A stretch of 64,000 nucleotides of DNA from Polynucleobacter sp. JS-Polo-80-F4 (GCF_018881965.1 NZ_JACVPI010000001.1:564018-628017), one strand, 5' to 3'. Positions 1-13,688 are shown, counted from the first letter of the stretch. The notes: a model not told the origin generated them from the sequence alone. A program made the numbers and translations.

Positions 1-1051
1 GCTACCTGGCGTACAAGACACGGCCCGTGCGAAAGATATTATTGGTCGCACAGCAACACTGGAGTCTCGTTTGGCAGATCCTTTGGTATCTACCATTGGC
101 CTAGGCGAAACTCCTCCTCCAGGCATGGATACATTCCGCTTTGGAGAAAATCGTTTGGGTGTATTTAAAAAGTCAGTCATCTTCAGTGGTGATCGCATTA
201 CTGATGCAAGTGCCGGCTTTGATCAAAACCAACGTCCTGCTGTAAACATCTCCTTAGATGCTGCTGGTGGCCGAGTCATGCAAGAAGTGACTCGTGAGAA
301 TATTGGCAAGCCAATGGGCATGATCTTGTTTGAAAAAGGCAAGGGTGAAGTACTCACTATTGCCACCATTCAAAGCGAATTTGGCTCAAAGTTCCAGATC
401 ACTGGTCAGCCGACTACCGAGAGCGCAAATGATTTAGCCCTCCTCTTGCGTGCAGGCTCTTTAGCGGCTCCAATGGAAATCATTGAAGAACGTACTATCG
501 GACCTAGCCTTGGTGCAGAAAATATTGAAAAAGGTTTCAAATCCCTCTTGATCGGCTTTACTGCGATTGCGATTTTCATGATGGCCTACTACTTGTTGTT
601 TGGCACATTCTCTGTTGTGGCTTTGGCGGTGAACTTGCTCTTACTCATCTCAGTGCTATCCATGTTGCAAGCTACGCTCACCTTGCCTGGTATCGCAGCG
701 ATGGCCCTAGCCCTGGGTATGGCGATTGACTCCAACGTGTTAATTAACGAACGTATTCGTGAAGAGTTGCGCAATGGCGCGGCGCCACAAACGGCAATTG
801 CTGTTGGTTTCGATAAAGCCTGGGCAACTATCTTGGACTCAAACGTAACTACTTTGATTGCTGGTCTGGCATTGTTGGCATTTGGATCAGGTCCGATCAA
901 AGGCTTCGCGGTGGTTCACTGCTTAGGTATTCTGACTTCAATGTTCTCGGCTGTCTTCTTTTCACGTGGCCTTGTTAACCTCTGGTACGGCAGACATAAG
1001 AAGATTCAAAAACTCGCTATCGGCCAAGTTTGGCGACCACAGGAGAAATAA
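1..1051 (+). CDS. secD: Protein translocase subunit SecD, C-terminal part (5' end outside window)
   Basis: SecD works with SecF and YajC at the inner membrane, using the proton gradient to help pull secreted proteins through SecYEG. The frame is open from base 2, so the gene starts upstream of the window; about 349 C-terminal codons are visible. They hold the end of the periplasmic P1 domain (around FQITGQ) and the membrane core, with the family signature GMAIDSNVLINERIREEL in a predicted transmembrane region. The stop lies three bases before the secF start, so the two are co-transcribed and probably translationally coupled. Identification is firm; only the N-terminus is missing. Confidence 0.96.
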   Translation, partial: LPGVQDTARAKDIIGRTATLESRLADPLVSTIGLGETPPPGMDTFRFGENRLGVFKKSVIFSGDRITDASAGFDQNQRPAVNISLDAAGGRVMQEVTRENIGKPMGMILFEKGKGEVLTIATIQSEFGSKFQITGQPTTESANDLALLLRAGSLAAPMEIIEERTIGPSLGAENIEKGFKSLLIGFTAIAIFMMAYYLLFGTFSVVALAVNLLLLISVLSMLQATLTLPGIAAMALALGMAIDSNVLINERIREELRNGAAPQTAIAVGFDKAWATILDSNVTTLIAGLALLAFGSGPIKGFAVVHCLGILTSMFSAVFFSRGLVNLWYGRHKKIQKLAIGQVWRPQEK

Positions 1052-1054
1052 GCC

Positions 1055-2029
1055 ATGGAATTTTTCCGGATTAAAAAAGATATTCCCTTTATGCGCCATG
1101 CACTGGTGCTCAATGCGATTTCTTTAATTACTTTTTTAGCAGCAGTCTTTTTCCTCTGGCATAACGGTCTACATCTCTCCATCGAATTTACTGGTGGTAC
1201 GGTGATGGAAGTCAGCTATCCGCAGACCGCTCCGCTAGACTCAATTCGAACCAAGGTTGAGAAGCTCGGCTATGCCGATACTCAGATTCAGAACTTTGGT
1301 AGCTCACGCGATGTGATGATTCGCTTACCTTTACAAAAGGACGCTGAGGGCAAACTCATTTCCTCAGCCGATCAAAGCACGGCAGTGATGCAGGTTCTCG
1401 ATCCAGCGGCAACTGGTGTAAAGCTTCAGCGCGTGGAATTTGTTGGTCCACAGGTTGGGCGTGAGCTAGCAATGGATGGACTGATGGCTTTGCTATTTGT
1501 CATCATCGGCATCGTGGTCTACCTCTCTTTCCGCTTTGAGTGGAAATTTGCTGTTGCAGGCATCATCGCGAACTTGCACGATATTGTGATCATTCTGGGT
1601 TTCTTCGCATTCTTCCAATGGGAGTTCTCACTATCAGTATTAGCAGCAGTTCTGGCAGTTCTAGGCTACTCAGTAAACGAATCTGTGGTGATCTTTGACC
1701 GTATCCGCGAAAACTTCCGCAAATACCGCAAGATGAACACCCGTGAAATCATTGATAACGCAATCACCAGCACTATTAGTCGTACCGTCATTACTCACGG
1801 CAGTACTGAGATGATGGTTCTGGCGATGCTGATCTTTGGTGGCCCTACGCTCTTCTATTTTGCCTTAGCGCTAACCATTGGTATTTTGTTTGGTATTTAC
1901 TCTTCAGTGTTCGTTGCTGCGGCATTGGCCATGTGGCTTGGTGTTACACGCGAAGATTTAGTTAAGGGCGATAAAAAGCCTGATGACAATGCCCGTAACG
2001 ATGACCCTAATTTCGGGGCACGCGTTTAA
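1055..2029 (+). CDS. secF: Protein translocase subunit SecF
   Basis: Partner of SecD in the SecDF export accessory complex of the inner membrane. The 324-residue protein is of normal SecF length. It has one N-terminal membrane segment (about residues 17-36), a periplasmic domain starting with the SecF signature EFTGGTVMEV, then a block of five membrane segments containing YSVNESVVIFDRIREN, the counterpart of the SecD motif that takes part in proton-driven movement. The ATG follows the secD stop after three bases. No terminator is visible in the 11 bases that separate it from the convergent waaA. Confidence 0.97.
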   Translation: MEFFRIKKDIPFMRHALVLNAISLITFLAAVFFLWHNGLHLSIEFTGGTVMEVSYPQTAPLDSIRTKVEKLGYADTQIQNFGSSRDVMIRLPLQKDAEGKLISSADQSTAVMQVLDPAATGVKLQRVEFVGPQVGRELAMDGLMALLFVIIGIVVYLSFRFEWKFAVAGIIANLHDIVIILGFFAFFQWEFSLSVLAAVLAVLGYSVNESVVIFDRIRENFRKYRKMNTREIIDNAITSTISRTVITHGSTEMMVLAMLIFGGPTLFYFALALTIGILFGIYSSVFVAAALAMWLGVTREDLVKGDKKPDDNARNDDPNFGARV

Positions 2030-2040
2030 CTAAGTAATTT

Positions 2041-4859
<2,819 letters not shown>

Positions 4860-4873
4860 CTATACTTGAGCCC

Positions 4874-5488
4874 ATGAAACTAATCGGATCCCTAACCAGC
4901 CCCTACGTACGCAAAGTACGCATTGTTTTTAACGAAAAAAAGGTCGATGTTGACCTGGAACTAGAGAATGTCTGGGCTGCAGACACCAAAATAGCCGCTA
5001 CTAACCCCCTAGGGAAGGTTCCTTGCCTGATTGCTGACGATGGAGAGGCCATCTATGACTCCCGCGTTATCGCCGAATATGCTGATGGCCTAAGCCCTGT
5101 AAGCAAGCTCATTCCAGCAGATAACCGTGAACGCGCTGCCGTAAAGACCTGGGAAGCACTTGCGGACGGAATTATGGACGCGGGTATTTTGGCTCGTTTA
5201 GAGCGTACTTTGCGACCAGCAGAACAACAAAGCCAAACTTGGTATGACCGTCAAATGGGCAAAATTGACGCCGCCCTTCGTCAAATGTCAGAACAGCTTG
5301 GCGAAAATGCCTGGTGTCATGGCAATCAAATCACATTAGCTGACATCGCTGTAGGTTGTGCAATCGGATATTTATTGTTTCGCTTCCCAGAAGTGAAATG
5401 GCAAACTCAGTATCCAAACTTAGATCGTCTGTATCAAAAGTTATTGCAACGACCTTCTTTTATAGAAACCGAACCACCTGCTGCTTAA
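4874..5488 (+). CDS. Glutathione S-transferase family protein
   Basis: A soluble thioredoxin-fold plus all-alpha glutathione transferase of 204 residues. The N-terminal half begins MKLIGSLTSPYVRKVRIV, with the usual glutathione-site serine/tyrosine region, and has the cis-proline segment GKVPCLI and the DSRVIAEY glutathione-contact helix; the C-terminal half has the N-capping motif LADIAVGCAI. The start at 4874 is preferred over the in-frame ATG at 4823 because homology begins there. It is divergent from purB and ends at a terminator shared with mnmA. The substrate cannot be predicted; stringent-starvation-like or YfcF-like relatives are possible. Confidence 0.85.
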   Translation: MKLIGSLTSPYVRKVRIVFNEKKVDVDLELENVWAADTKIAATNPLGKVPCLIADDGEAIYDSRVIAEYADGLSPVSKLIPADNRERAAVKTWEALADGIMDAGILARLERTLRPAEQQSQTWYDRQMGKIDAALRQMSEQLGENAWCHGNQITLADIAVGCAIGYLLFRFPEVKWQTQYPNLDRLYQKLLQRPSFIETEPPAA

Positions 5489-5504
5489 TTAACCTGCAGA
5501 TTAA

Positions 5505-5538
5505 CAAAAAATGCCAATCAACACTGATTGGCATTTTT
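5505..5538. terminator. Bidirectional intrinsic terminator between the glutathione transferase and mnmA
   Basis: A perfect hairpin with arms AAAAATGCCAATCA and TGATTGGCATTTTT and a four-base loop lies between two convergent genes. A run of T follows the stem on each strand, so it can end transcripts from both sides. Confidence 0.9.
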
Positions 5539-5562
5539 GTATCTGATACTCAGCGATAAATA

Positions 5563-6675
5563 TTATGCGGAAATAATTCCGCCGCCCAAACAAACATCTC
5601 CGTCGTATAAGACAGCAGATTGTCCAGGCGTAACCGCCCACTGCGCATCTGGAAAACTTAAATCAAAACTCAGCGCTTCATTACCAGCACTCAATGTACA
5701 AGCGGAGTCTGCCTGTCTATATCGCGTCTTAGCTGAATAATTTCCAGGCGCTGGCGCAGCACCGGCAACCCAACTGGCATCCATTGCAGCTAGCTGGTTA
5801 GCCAACAACCACGGGTGTTCATGGCCTTGCGCTACATACAAAGTGTTGTTAGGTACATCCTTGCGCGCTACATACCAAGCATCACCATTGCCATCTTGGC
5901 TGCCTCCCAAACCAATGCCCTTGCGTTGACCCAAGGTAAAGAACGCTAAGCCCATATGCTCGCCAACTATCTTGCCCTCTGGTGTTTTGATGGGACCGGG
6001 TACGCGTGGTAAATAGCGATTTAAGAATTCTCTAAAGGGCCGTTCACCAATAAAACAAATTCCAGTGGAGTCTTTTTTCTTGGCATTGTGCAATCCAATT
6101 TGCTCAGCAATTTTTCTCACTTCTGTTTTGGGGATTTCTCCGAGCGGAAACATCACGTTCGCCAATTGTTGCTGCGTTAAGCGATGCAAAAAATAACTTT
6201 GATCTTTGCTTGCATCAACCGCTTTTAATAGTTGTACCCTGCCGCCCTCATGACGAACGCGTGCATAGTGGCCTGTTGCAATAGCATCAGCACCTAGACT
6301 CATAGCGTGATCTAAAAAAGCCTTGAACTTAATTTCAGCATTACATAAAACGTCGGGATTGGGTGTTCGCCCTGCGGCGTACTCACGCAAGAAATCAGCA
6401 AATACCCGCTCACGGTACTCAGCTGCAAAATTCACTGCTTCGACGTCTATTCCGATCATATCGGCCACCGACACGACATCTAGCCAGTCCTGACGGGCCG
6501 AACAGTACTCGTCGTTATCGTCATCCTCCCAATTTTTCATAAAAAGGCCAATAACCTCAAAGCCCTGCTCCTTGAGCATCCAGGCAGCAACCGACGAATC
6601 TACCCCTCCAGACATGCCAATAACGACTTTCTTGGGCTGGGAGGACGGGATTGAAGAAGAATTGAGCGGGATCAT
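5563..6675 (-). CDS. mnmA: tRNA-specific 2-thiouridylase MnmA
   Basis: Adds sulfur to the wobble uridine of Lys, Glu and Gln tRNAs, taking persulfide sulfur from the IscS/Tus relay. The ATP-binding PP-loop [12 protein letters not shown] is near the N-terminus, and the catalytic cysteines lie in the [12 protein letters not shown] and [12 protein letters not shown] segments. The start at 6675 (370 residues) gives a normal family length; the frame runs on to 6765 without homology. Its upstream region is shared with the divergent pnt operon. Confidence 0.96.
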   Translation of the reverse strand: MIPLNSSSIPSSQPKKVVIGMSGGVDSSVAAWMLKEQGFEVIGLFMKNWEDDDNDEYCSARQDWLDVVSVADMIGIDVEAVNFAAEYRERVFADFLREYAAGRTPNPDVLCNAEIKFKAFLDHAMSLGADAIATGHYARVRHEGGRVQLLKAVDASKDQSYFLHRLTQQQLANVMFPLGEIPKTEVRKIAEQIGLHNAKKKDSTGICFIGERPFREFLNRYLPRVPGPIKTPEGKIVGEHMGLAFFTLGQRKGIGLGGSQDGNGDAWYVARKDVPNNTLYVAQGHEHPWLLANQLAAMDASWVAGAAPAPGNYSAKTRYRQADSACTLSAGNEALSFDLSFPDAQWAVTPGQSAVLYDGDVCLGGGIISA

Positions 6676-6851
6676 CAAAAAATGCGAAAATTCAATATAA
6701 GCTGACAGACCATATTGTAGAAGTCTTAGCCCGATTTCACAGAATTTTGGGCAAAAACCAAGCAAGAGGACTTAGGGGTAAGTAAATAGGTGCGATTAGC
6801 CCTATTTAACTAAAATAGATTTTTTATAAATTTTGCTTTTGGAGACATGCC

Positions 6852-7982
6852 ATGCGCATAGGAGTGCCACTGGAAACAAGGCCTGGGGAAACTCGAGTAG
6901 CCGCCACACCAGAAACCGTTAAAAAATTAATTGGTCAAGGTCATACCGTCGTTATTCAAAAAGACGCCGGGGTAAAAGCCAGTCAACCTGACTCTGTATA
7001 CGAGGCTGTAGGTGCAAGCATTGGAAGCGCCGCAGATGCATTTGGCGCAGAGATTGTTCTCAAAGTACGCGCACCAGAGGCGGCTGAACTAAAACAGATT
7101 AAATCCGGTGCTGTGCTTCTAGGTATGCTTGACCCATTTGATAACGACATGATTGCAGCCATGGCTGCGCAAGGTGTTACCGCATTTTCCTTAGAGGCTG
7201 CACCACGTACAACCCGCGCACAAAGCATGGACGTTTTATCTTCCCAAGCAAATATCGCTGGTTACAAAGCAGTATTAGTTGCAGCAAATGAATATCAACG
7301 CTTCATGCCAATGTTGATGACTGCCGCGGGAACTGTTAAAGCAGCTCGCATCCTCATCTTAGGTGCTGGTGTTGCCGGCCTTCAAGCAATTGCTACTGCA
7401 AAGCGCCTTGGCGCGGTGATCGAAGCGTCTGATGTTCGTCCTGCTGCTAAAGAACAAATTGAATCTTTAGGCGCTAAGTTCGTTGACGTTCCATACGAAA
7501 CAGATGAAGAGCGTGAGATCGCCCAAGGTGTTGGTGGCTATGCCCGCCCAATGCCTGAGGCTTGGATGAAGCGTCAGGCTGCCCTGGTTGCAGAGCGTGC
7601 ACAACAAGCTGACATCGTCATCACTACCGCATTGATTCCAGGACGTAAGCCACCCGTACTTTTGCATAGCGACACTGTTGCCAATATGAAACCGGGTTCG
7701 ATCGTGATCGACTTAGCTGCCGGTAGAGGTGATAACGGCTCAGGTAACTGTCCTTTAACGCAAGCAGACAAAGTGGTTGATGTGAATGGCGTGAAGATTG
7801 TTGGCTACACCAATTTAGCCAGCATGGTTGCAGCAGATGCTTCTGCACTCTACTCGCGCAACTTGCTCGATTTCATGAAACTCATTGTGGATAAAGAAGC
7901 GAAGTTAGTTATCCCAGCTGATGATGACATCGTTACTGCTTGCTTAATGTGTCGTGATGGCCAAGCCATCCGCAAAAACTAA
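6852..7982 (+). CDS. pntAA: Proton-translocating NAD(P)+ transhydrogenase, alpha-1 subunit (NAD-binding)
   Basis: The soluble NAD(H)-binding dI domain of the membrane transhydrogenase that makes NADPH from NADH using the proton gradient. The 376 residues match the first part of PntA in organisms where the subunit is split. The N-terminal alanine-dehydrogenase-like region holds RIGVPLETRPGETRVA; the Rossmann motif GAGVAGLQAIATAKRLGA and the later segment IPGRKPPVLL are visible. A good GGAG site lies seven bases before the ATG. It is the first of three genes, pntAA-pntAB-pntB, with 24- and 33-base gaps. Confidence 0.96.
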   Translation: MRIGVPLETRPGETRVAATPETVKKLIGQGHTVVIQKDAGVKASQPDSVYEAVGASIGSAADAFGAEIVLKVRAPEAAELKQIKSGAVLLGMLDPFDNDMIAAMAAQGVTAFSLEAAPRTTRAQSMDVLSSQANIAGYKAVLVAANEYQRFMPMLMTAAGTVKAARILILGAGVAGLQAIATAKRLGAVIEASDVRPAAKEQIESLGAKFVDVPYETDEEREIAQGVGGYARPMPEAWMKRQAALVAERAQQADIVITTALIPGRKPPVLLHSDTVANMKPGSIVIDLAAGRGDNGSGNCPLTQADKVVDVNGVKIVGYTNLASMVAADASALYSRNLLDFMKLIVDKEAKLVIPADDDIVTACLMCRDGQAIRKN

Positions 7983-8006
7983 TAGTAAAAATACTAAGGA
8001 AACACT

Positions 8007-8345
8007 ATGGATCTCGCTGCCTTTCAAAGCATCCTCACCGTTCAAAACATTACCGTGTTTGTATTGGCCATTTTTGTTGGTTATCACGTAGTTTGGAACG
8101 TCACTCCAGCATTGCATACGCCTTTAATGGCGGTGACCAATGCCATCTCCGGCATCATCATTGTTGGCGCATTGCTGCAGACTGAAGTCATTGGTGGCGA
8201 TGAAATTACACTCACTAGCATTATTGGTGCAGTAGCGGTATTCCTCGCATCTATCAATATTTTTGGTGGCTTTATGGTCACCCGTCGCATGCTTGAAATG
8301 TTCAAGAAAAAAGCTCCTAAAGCTGATGCGGCTGGAACCAAATAA
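8007..8345 (+). CDS. pntAB: NAD(P)+ transhydrogenase, alpha-2 subunit (membrane part)
   Basis: A 112-residue membrane protein forming the dII segment that, with the membrane part of PntB, carries the proton channel. It has three predicted transmembrane helices, around residues 14-30, 45-62 and 70-90, with conserved features [15 protein letters not shown] and [16 protein letters not shown], and a lysine-rich C-terminal tail. A separate gene for this part, rather than a fused PntA, is the three-gene organisation known from alphaproteobacteria and many betaproteobacteria. Confidence 0.95.
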   Translation: MDLAAFQSILTVQNITVFVLAIFVGYHVVWNVTPALHTPLMAVTNAISGIIIVGALLQTEVIGGDEITLTSIIGAVAVFLASINIFGGFMVTRRMLEMFKKKAPKADAAGTK

Positions 8346-8378
8346 ACCTAGAACAAGACCTATATAGAGACCAAAACT

Positions 8379-9746
8379 ATGTCAAACATAACCGCTATTT
8401 CTTATCTCATTTCATCGGTGTTGTTCATCCTCGCTTTGCGTGGCTTATCTTCACCGACCACTTCACGCCAAGGCAATACTTTCGGCATGATTGGTATGTT
8501 GTTAGCAGTCATTACCACCTTCTTCATTCCTGATTTCAAGCCAGTCATCTCTTTGATTGGCGTTGCAATTGTGGGTGGTGCCATCATTGGAACTATCGCT
8601 GCTAAGCGTGTGCAAATGACCAAGATGCCTGAGTTGGTTGCTTTGATGCACTCCTTCGTAGGTTTATCAGCTGTATTAATTGCGATTGCTGCAGTATTTA
8701 ATCCAGCGCATGACCATACAGGTGCACAGAAGATTGAACTCTTTATCGGTGCATTTATTGGCGCCATTACCTTTACAGCATCTGTGATTGCATTCGGCAA
8801 GTTATCCGGCAAGGTTAGTGGCAAGCCTGTGAGCTTTGCTGGCCAACATTTGCTGAACTTGATCTTGGCTGTTTCCATGGTGGGCGCAGGTATCGCTTAC
8901 TACATGGGTGATAGCCACGCAGCCTTCTTGGCAATGTGTGCTATTGCTCTGGTATTGGGTGTGACTTTAATCATCCCTATCGGCGGCGCTGATATGCCGG
9001 TGGTTGTATCAATGCTGAACAGTTATTCTGGTTGGGCCGCAGCCGGTATTGGTTTCACATTGAACAACCCAGTATTAATTATTGCGGGCGCTTGCGTTGG
9101 TTCATCCGGCGCAATTCTGTCTTACATCATGTGTAAGGCCATGAACCGCTCTATCTTGGCTGTATTGCTCGGCGGCTTTGGTGCTGAAGCCGCTGCTGGC
9201 GGCGGTGATGATGGCGGCCCGAAGAATTACAAAACAGGTTCACCTGAAGATGCGGCTTTCCTGATGGAAAATGCCGACACTGTAATCATCGTTCCAGGCT
9301 ATGGCTTAGCAGTAGCTCGCGCTCAACACGCCTTAAAAGAGCTAACTGAAAAGTTAACCCACCATGGCGTGACCGTGAAGTATGCGATTCACCCGGTAGC
9401 AGGTCGTATGCCTGGTCATATGAACGTACTTTTGGCCGAGGCTGAAGTTCCTTACGATCAAGTATTTGAGATGGAAGACATCAACAGCGACTTTGGTCAA
9501 GCTGACGTAGTGCTAGTACTTGGCGCTAATGACGTTGTTAACCCAGCGGCACGCACTCCAGGTAGCCCAATCTTTGGTATGCCAATCTTGGAAGCTTTCA
9601 AAGCCAAAACCATTATTGTGAACAAGCGCTCTATGGCAGCTGGTTATGCAGGCCTAGATAACGAACTTTTCTACATGGATAAAACCATGATGGTGTTCGG
9701 TGATGCGAAGAAGGTTGTGGAGGAGATGGTTAAGGCAGTTGAATAA
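8379..9746 (+). CDS. pntB: NAD(P)+ transhydrogenase, beta subunit (NADP-binding)
   Basis: Completes the proton-pumping transhydrogenase. The first 280 or so of its 455 residues form the membrane dII part, with many hydrophobic helices; the rest is the cytosolic NADP(H)-binding dIII domain. Visible dIII features are VPGYGLAVARAQHAL, the HPVAGRMPGHMNVLLAEA loop and VLGANDVVNPAA. The length is normal. It is last in the operon and is followed at once by a strong intrinsic terminator. Confidence 0.96.
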   Translation: MSNITAISYLISSVLFILALRGLSSPTTSRQGNTFGMIGMLLAVITTFFIPDFKPVISLIGVAIVGGAIIGTIAAKRVQMTKMPELVALMHSFVGLSAVLIAIAAVFNPAHDHTGAQKIELFIGAFIGAITFTASVIAFGKLSGKVSGKPVSFAGQHLLNLILAVSMVGAGIAYYMGDSHAAFLAMCAIALVLGVTLIIPIGGADMPVVVSMLNSYSGWAAAGIGFTLNNPVLIIAGACVGSSGAILSYIMCKAMNRSILAVLLGGFGAEAAAGGGDDGGPKNYKTGSPEDAAFLMENADTVIIVPGYGLAVARAQHALKELTEKLTHHGVTVKYAIHPVAGRMPGHMNVLLAEAEVPYDQVFEMEDINSDFGQADVVLVLGANDVVNPAARTPGSPIFGMPILEAFKAKTIIVNKRSMAAGYAGLDNELFYMDKTMMVFGDAKKVVEEMVKAVE

Positions 9747-9773
9747 GCTCGATTCAAAAATTATTAAATAATT

Positions 9774-9795
9774 AACCGCCTTCGGGCGGTTTTTT
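9774..9795 (+). terminator. Intrinsic terminator of the pnt operon
   Basis: Stem AACCGCC / GGCGGTT closed by a TTCG tetraloop and followed by a T run, 28 bases after the pntB stop. Confidence 0.92.
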
Positions 9796-9848
9796 ATTAC
9801 ACTAATTACACTTCTTAACCTTATCACCCTATCTTACGAGAACTTGCT

Positions 9849-10640
9849 ATGCACTATTTCATGGAGAATCACCTCAATGTAGTGAAATATGCCCCCTATA
9901 TATTCTTAGTATCTATTCTCATTTTTTTAGGCATAGGCTGGCTATTTGGTAAGTACCGCCTGCGTACTTCAGAAAAGGTCATTGTTCGGGACTCTTTAGC
10001 AGCAGCAATCTTTGGCTTGTCTGCACTTGTTTTGGGTTTTACATTTTCGAGTGCTAATGACCATTTTGATAAACGTATTAGCCTTATTCGAGCACAAGCA
10101 GATGCACTTACTCAGGTCTATCAATCTAGTAAGTACCTAAGCGCTGCAGATCAAACTGCAGTAAGAAATTCTCTTAAAGAAATTCTTATCGATCGACTGT
10201 CGATCTATCAAGATGTCCACACATTTGTAGCGCTCAATCAAAATGTGGCCCACCTGGGAAATAAGTTAAATAATTTTAATGAGTTAATGATGATGAGCAT
10301 TCCTCGCGCGCCAATAAATAACAGGGAAATGGCAGATAAAATCTTGAGGCCGCAAATGAATCACCTCATGGAAGTGATGAGAGATGGAATGCTGAATGCT
10401 AGACACCATCCGCCCGCCATTCTTGAACGCTTTTTATTTACTCTCCTAACGATTGGCGCACTTTTAAGTGGTTACGCTATGGCAGTGAAGAATGAAGAAG
10501 ATTGGTTTTTAACCTTCATTTACCTGGCACTGATGGGGTTTGCTCTGTACGTCATCTTCGCATTAGAGTTCCCAAATGAACTATTTCCATATAATTCCTT
10601 TAATGCAGACTTACTGGGGACTCAAACTCTAATGCAATAA
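9849..10640 (+). CDS. DUF4239-like (bestrophin-like) membrane protein of unknown function
   Basis: A 263-residue inner-membrane protein with two N-terminal hydrophobic helices (about residues 17-34 and 50-67), a long soluble stretch of about 130 residues, and two C-terminal helices (about 198-212 and 220-240). The N-terminal segment with FGLSALVLGFTFSSANDHFDKRISLIRAQADAL is the recognisable mark of the DUF4239 / bestrophin-like family: a helix, then a soluble helix opening with a charged HFDKR-type motif. No function is established for bacterial members that I can state. It stands alone between the pnt terminator and a convergent gene. Confidence 0.7.
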   Translation: MHYFMENHLNVVKYAPYIFLVSILIFLGIGWLFGKYRLRTSEKVIVRDSLAAAIFGLSALVLGFTFSSANDHFDKRISLIRAQADALTQVYQSSKYLSAADQTAVRNSLKEILIDRLSIYQDVHTFVALNQNVAHLGNKLNNFNELMMMSIPRAPINNREMADKILRPQMNHLMEVMRDGMLNARHHPPAILERFLFTLLTIGALLSGYAMAVKNEEDWFLTFIYLALMGFALYVIFALEFPNELFPYNSFNADLLGTQTLMQ

Positions 10641-10654
10641 GCAGTCGAGCAAAT

Positions 10655-11401
10655 CTATCTTCTTTGATAGCTATTGGATAAATTGTCCTGCAGCACATAG
10701 GCAATACCATTAGCTAGCAAAGAAAGGTCTTGATCAAGTACGCGGCTTCTGTAAGTCCAACCAGCAGGTAATTTGAGTTGCTCGCCCAACACCGGTAGAT
10801 CTCTCATGCTGAGCGCAGGATTCACGATTTGCGAATAAGACTGCATCACATAAACATCGCCTCCAGGAGAGGTGAGTTCGTATACGGCGCTGCCAACCCT
10901 ATATATAAAATTAGTGGTACGAACAATTTCATTTGGGGTGTATTGTTTGCTACCTATCAATTGCTTCAACAAACTCAATTGGATTGTTGCCCGCAAATTC
11001 ATTTCAATTCCGCCAAAAGATTCTTTAACGTCACTTATTGTGCTGCCCGCTGCCTGAATTTCATCCATAGTCCAATAGCGCGGTCCATTGAGGATAGCAA
11101 AAGAGACATCGAAAGTCTTTTCAATAGATTCTTTCGTTAAAGAATCCCACTGTGCTTCAGGACAATGATTGAGTCCTTGAGTGTTAAATACCTTAACCTC
11201 TAGCTTAAGCCACGTGCGCTTACCCAGTAGAACCTCACAATAGCGTTGGTTACGAAGGTTAGAGACACTTTTTTGAAATACCGGCTGCGCATCAGCTGAC
11301 TGAGCAACTACAGACTCAGCAGTAAATAGATAGCCCATTACGAGCAAGCCTATTGAAATGAAGTAGGTGGCTCGATTGCGACTAGTCATTTTGACGCCCA
11401 T
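10655..11401 (-). CDS. Secreted protein of unknown function
   Basis: I do not recognise a named family. The 248-residue protein starts with a basic segment and a hydrophobic stretch ending VVAQSADA, a convincing signal peptide, so it is probably periplasmic or outer-membrane associated. The mature part has two cysteines (in QRYCEVLL and GLNHCPEAQW) that could form a disulfide, and a motif ILNGPRYWTMDEI that looks conserved. The C-terminal half (YRVGSAVYELTSPGGDVYVMQSYSQIV, LPAGWTYRSRVL) resembles a beta-rich small-molecule-binding fold. An internal ATG at 11389 is an alternative start. It is a single gene between convergent and tandem neighbours. Confidence 0.75.
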   Translation of the reverse strand: MGVKMTSRNRATYFISIGLLVMGYLFTAESVVAQSADAQPVFQKSVSNLRNQRYCEVLLGKRTWLKLEVKVFNTQGLNHCPEAQWDSLTKESIEKTFDVSFAILNGPRYWTMDEIQAAGSTISDVKESFGGIEMNLRATIQLSLLKQLIGSKQYTPNEIVRTTNFIYRVGSAVYELTSPGGDVYVMQSYSQIVNPALSMRDLPVLGEQLKLPAGWTYRSRVLDQDLSLLANGIAYVLQDNLSNSYQRR

Positions 11402-11431
11402 TCCAAAGGTAAAGTTGGGTATAGCTTACTC

Positions 11432-11470
11432 CTATAAAGAAAAAGCGCCTGGTCTTTTGAACCAGGCGCT
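11432..11470 (-). terminator. Intrinsic terminator of groESL
   Basis: Perfect 10-base stem AGCGCCTGGT / ACCAGGCGCT with a seven-base loop. Read on the minus strand it is followed by TTTTTCTTT. It lies 41 bases past the groEL stop. Confidence 0.92.
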
Positions 11471-11510
11471 CCTATTTCTACAGCTTGGTAGCCGAGGAAA
11501 TTAACGGCTA

Positions 11511-13178
<1,668 letters not shown>

Positions 13179-13191
13179 TTAAATACCGAAA

Positions 13192-13482
13192 TTACTTCTG
13201 TACAACAGCCATGATGTCGTCTTCACGCATCACGATGAGTTCTTCATTGTCAACTTTTACTGTTTGACCTGCATATTTACCAAACAACACACGGTCGCCT
13301 ACTTTGACGTCAGGTGCATTTAATTTACCGCTGTCATCGCGCTTGCCTGGTCCTACTGCCAAAACTTCACCTTGATCAGGCTTTTCTGCGGCAGCGTCAG
13401 GAATGATGATTCCGGAAGCAGTTTTTGATTCTTGATCTAAACGCTTGACGATTACGCGATCATGTAAGGGACGCAAATTCAT
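13192..13482 (-). CDS. groES: Co-chaperonin GroES (10 kDa)
   Basis: Lid of the GroEL folding chamber. The 96-residue protein has the usual start [12 protein letters not shown], a mobile loop (around residues 17-33, [17 protein letters not shown]) that binds GroEL, and a closing strand ending [11 protein letters not shown]. It is the first gene of the groES-groEL operon; its promoter and CIRCE operator lie about 110-165 bases upstream. Confidence 0.99.
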   Translation of the reverse strand: MNLRPLHDRVIVKRLDQESKTASGIIIPDAAAEKPDQGEVLAVGPGKRDDSGKLNAPDVKVGDRVLFGKYAGQTVKVDNEELIVMREDDIMAVVQK

Positions 13483-13591
13483 CTCTTCTCCTATGTTAGT
13501 AAGTGTTAACTATTTAAATAAACTATATAAATCAATGCTTTGTAATCTCTTCACACGGCAGCCAAGGGTTATTTACGGATAAATTGCCTCT

Positions 13592-13618
13592 TTAGCACTC
13601 GCATGCAGGGAGTGCTGA
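13592..13618 (-). promoter_or_regulatory. CIRCE operator (HrcA binding site) of groESL
   Basis: Inverted repeat TTAGCACTC - nine bases - GAGTGCTGA, matching the CIRCE consensus TTAGCACTC-N9-GAGTGCTAA with one changed base. It sits directly downstream of the minus-strand -10 box, where bound HrcA repressor would block transcription. HrcA itself is not in the window. Confidence 0.95.
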
Positions 13619-13647
13619 TTATATAGGTCTGAATGCCCAGATTTCAA
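13618..13647 (-). promoter_or_regulatory. groESL promoter (sigma70 type)
   Basis: On the minus strand TTGAAA is followed 18 bases later by a perfect TATAAT, which abuts CIRCE. The -35 region reads CCTTGAAA, which also resembles a sigma32 -35 element, but no CCCCAT-type -10 follows at the right spacing. This points to housekeeping transcription under HrcA control. Confidence 0.85.
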
Positions 13648-13688
13648 GGGCGGATCTCCATAAATTCTTTAAGGAATTAGCCTCTATC

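Noticed and set aside
13642-13647. sigma32 heat-shock promoter for groESL
   Set aside because: CTTGAAA resembles a sigma32 -35, but no CCCCAT-like -10 follows; the TATAAT at 18 bases and CIRCE explain the region better.
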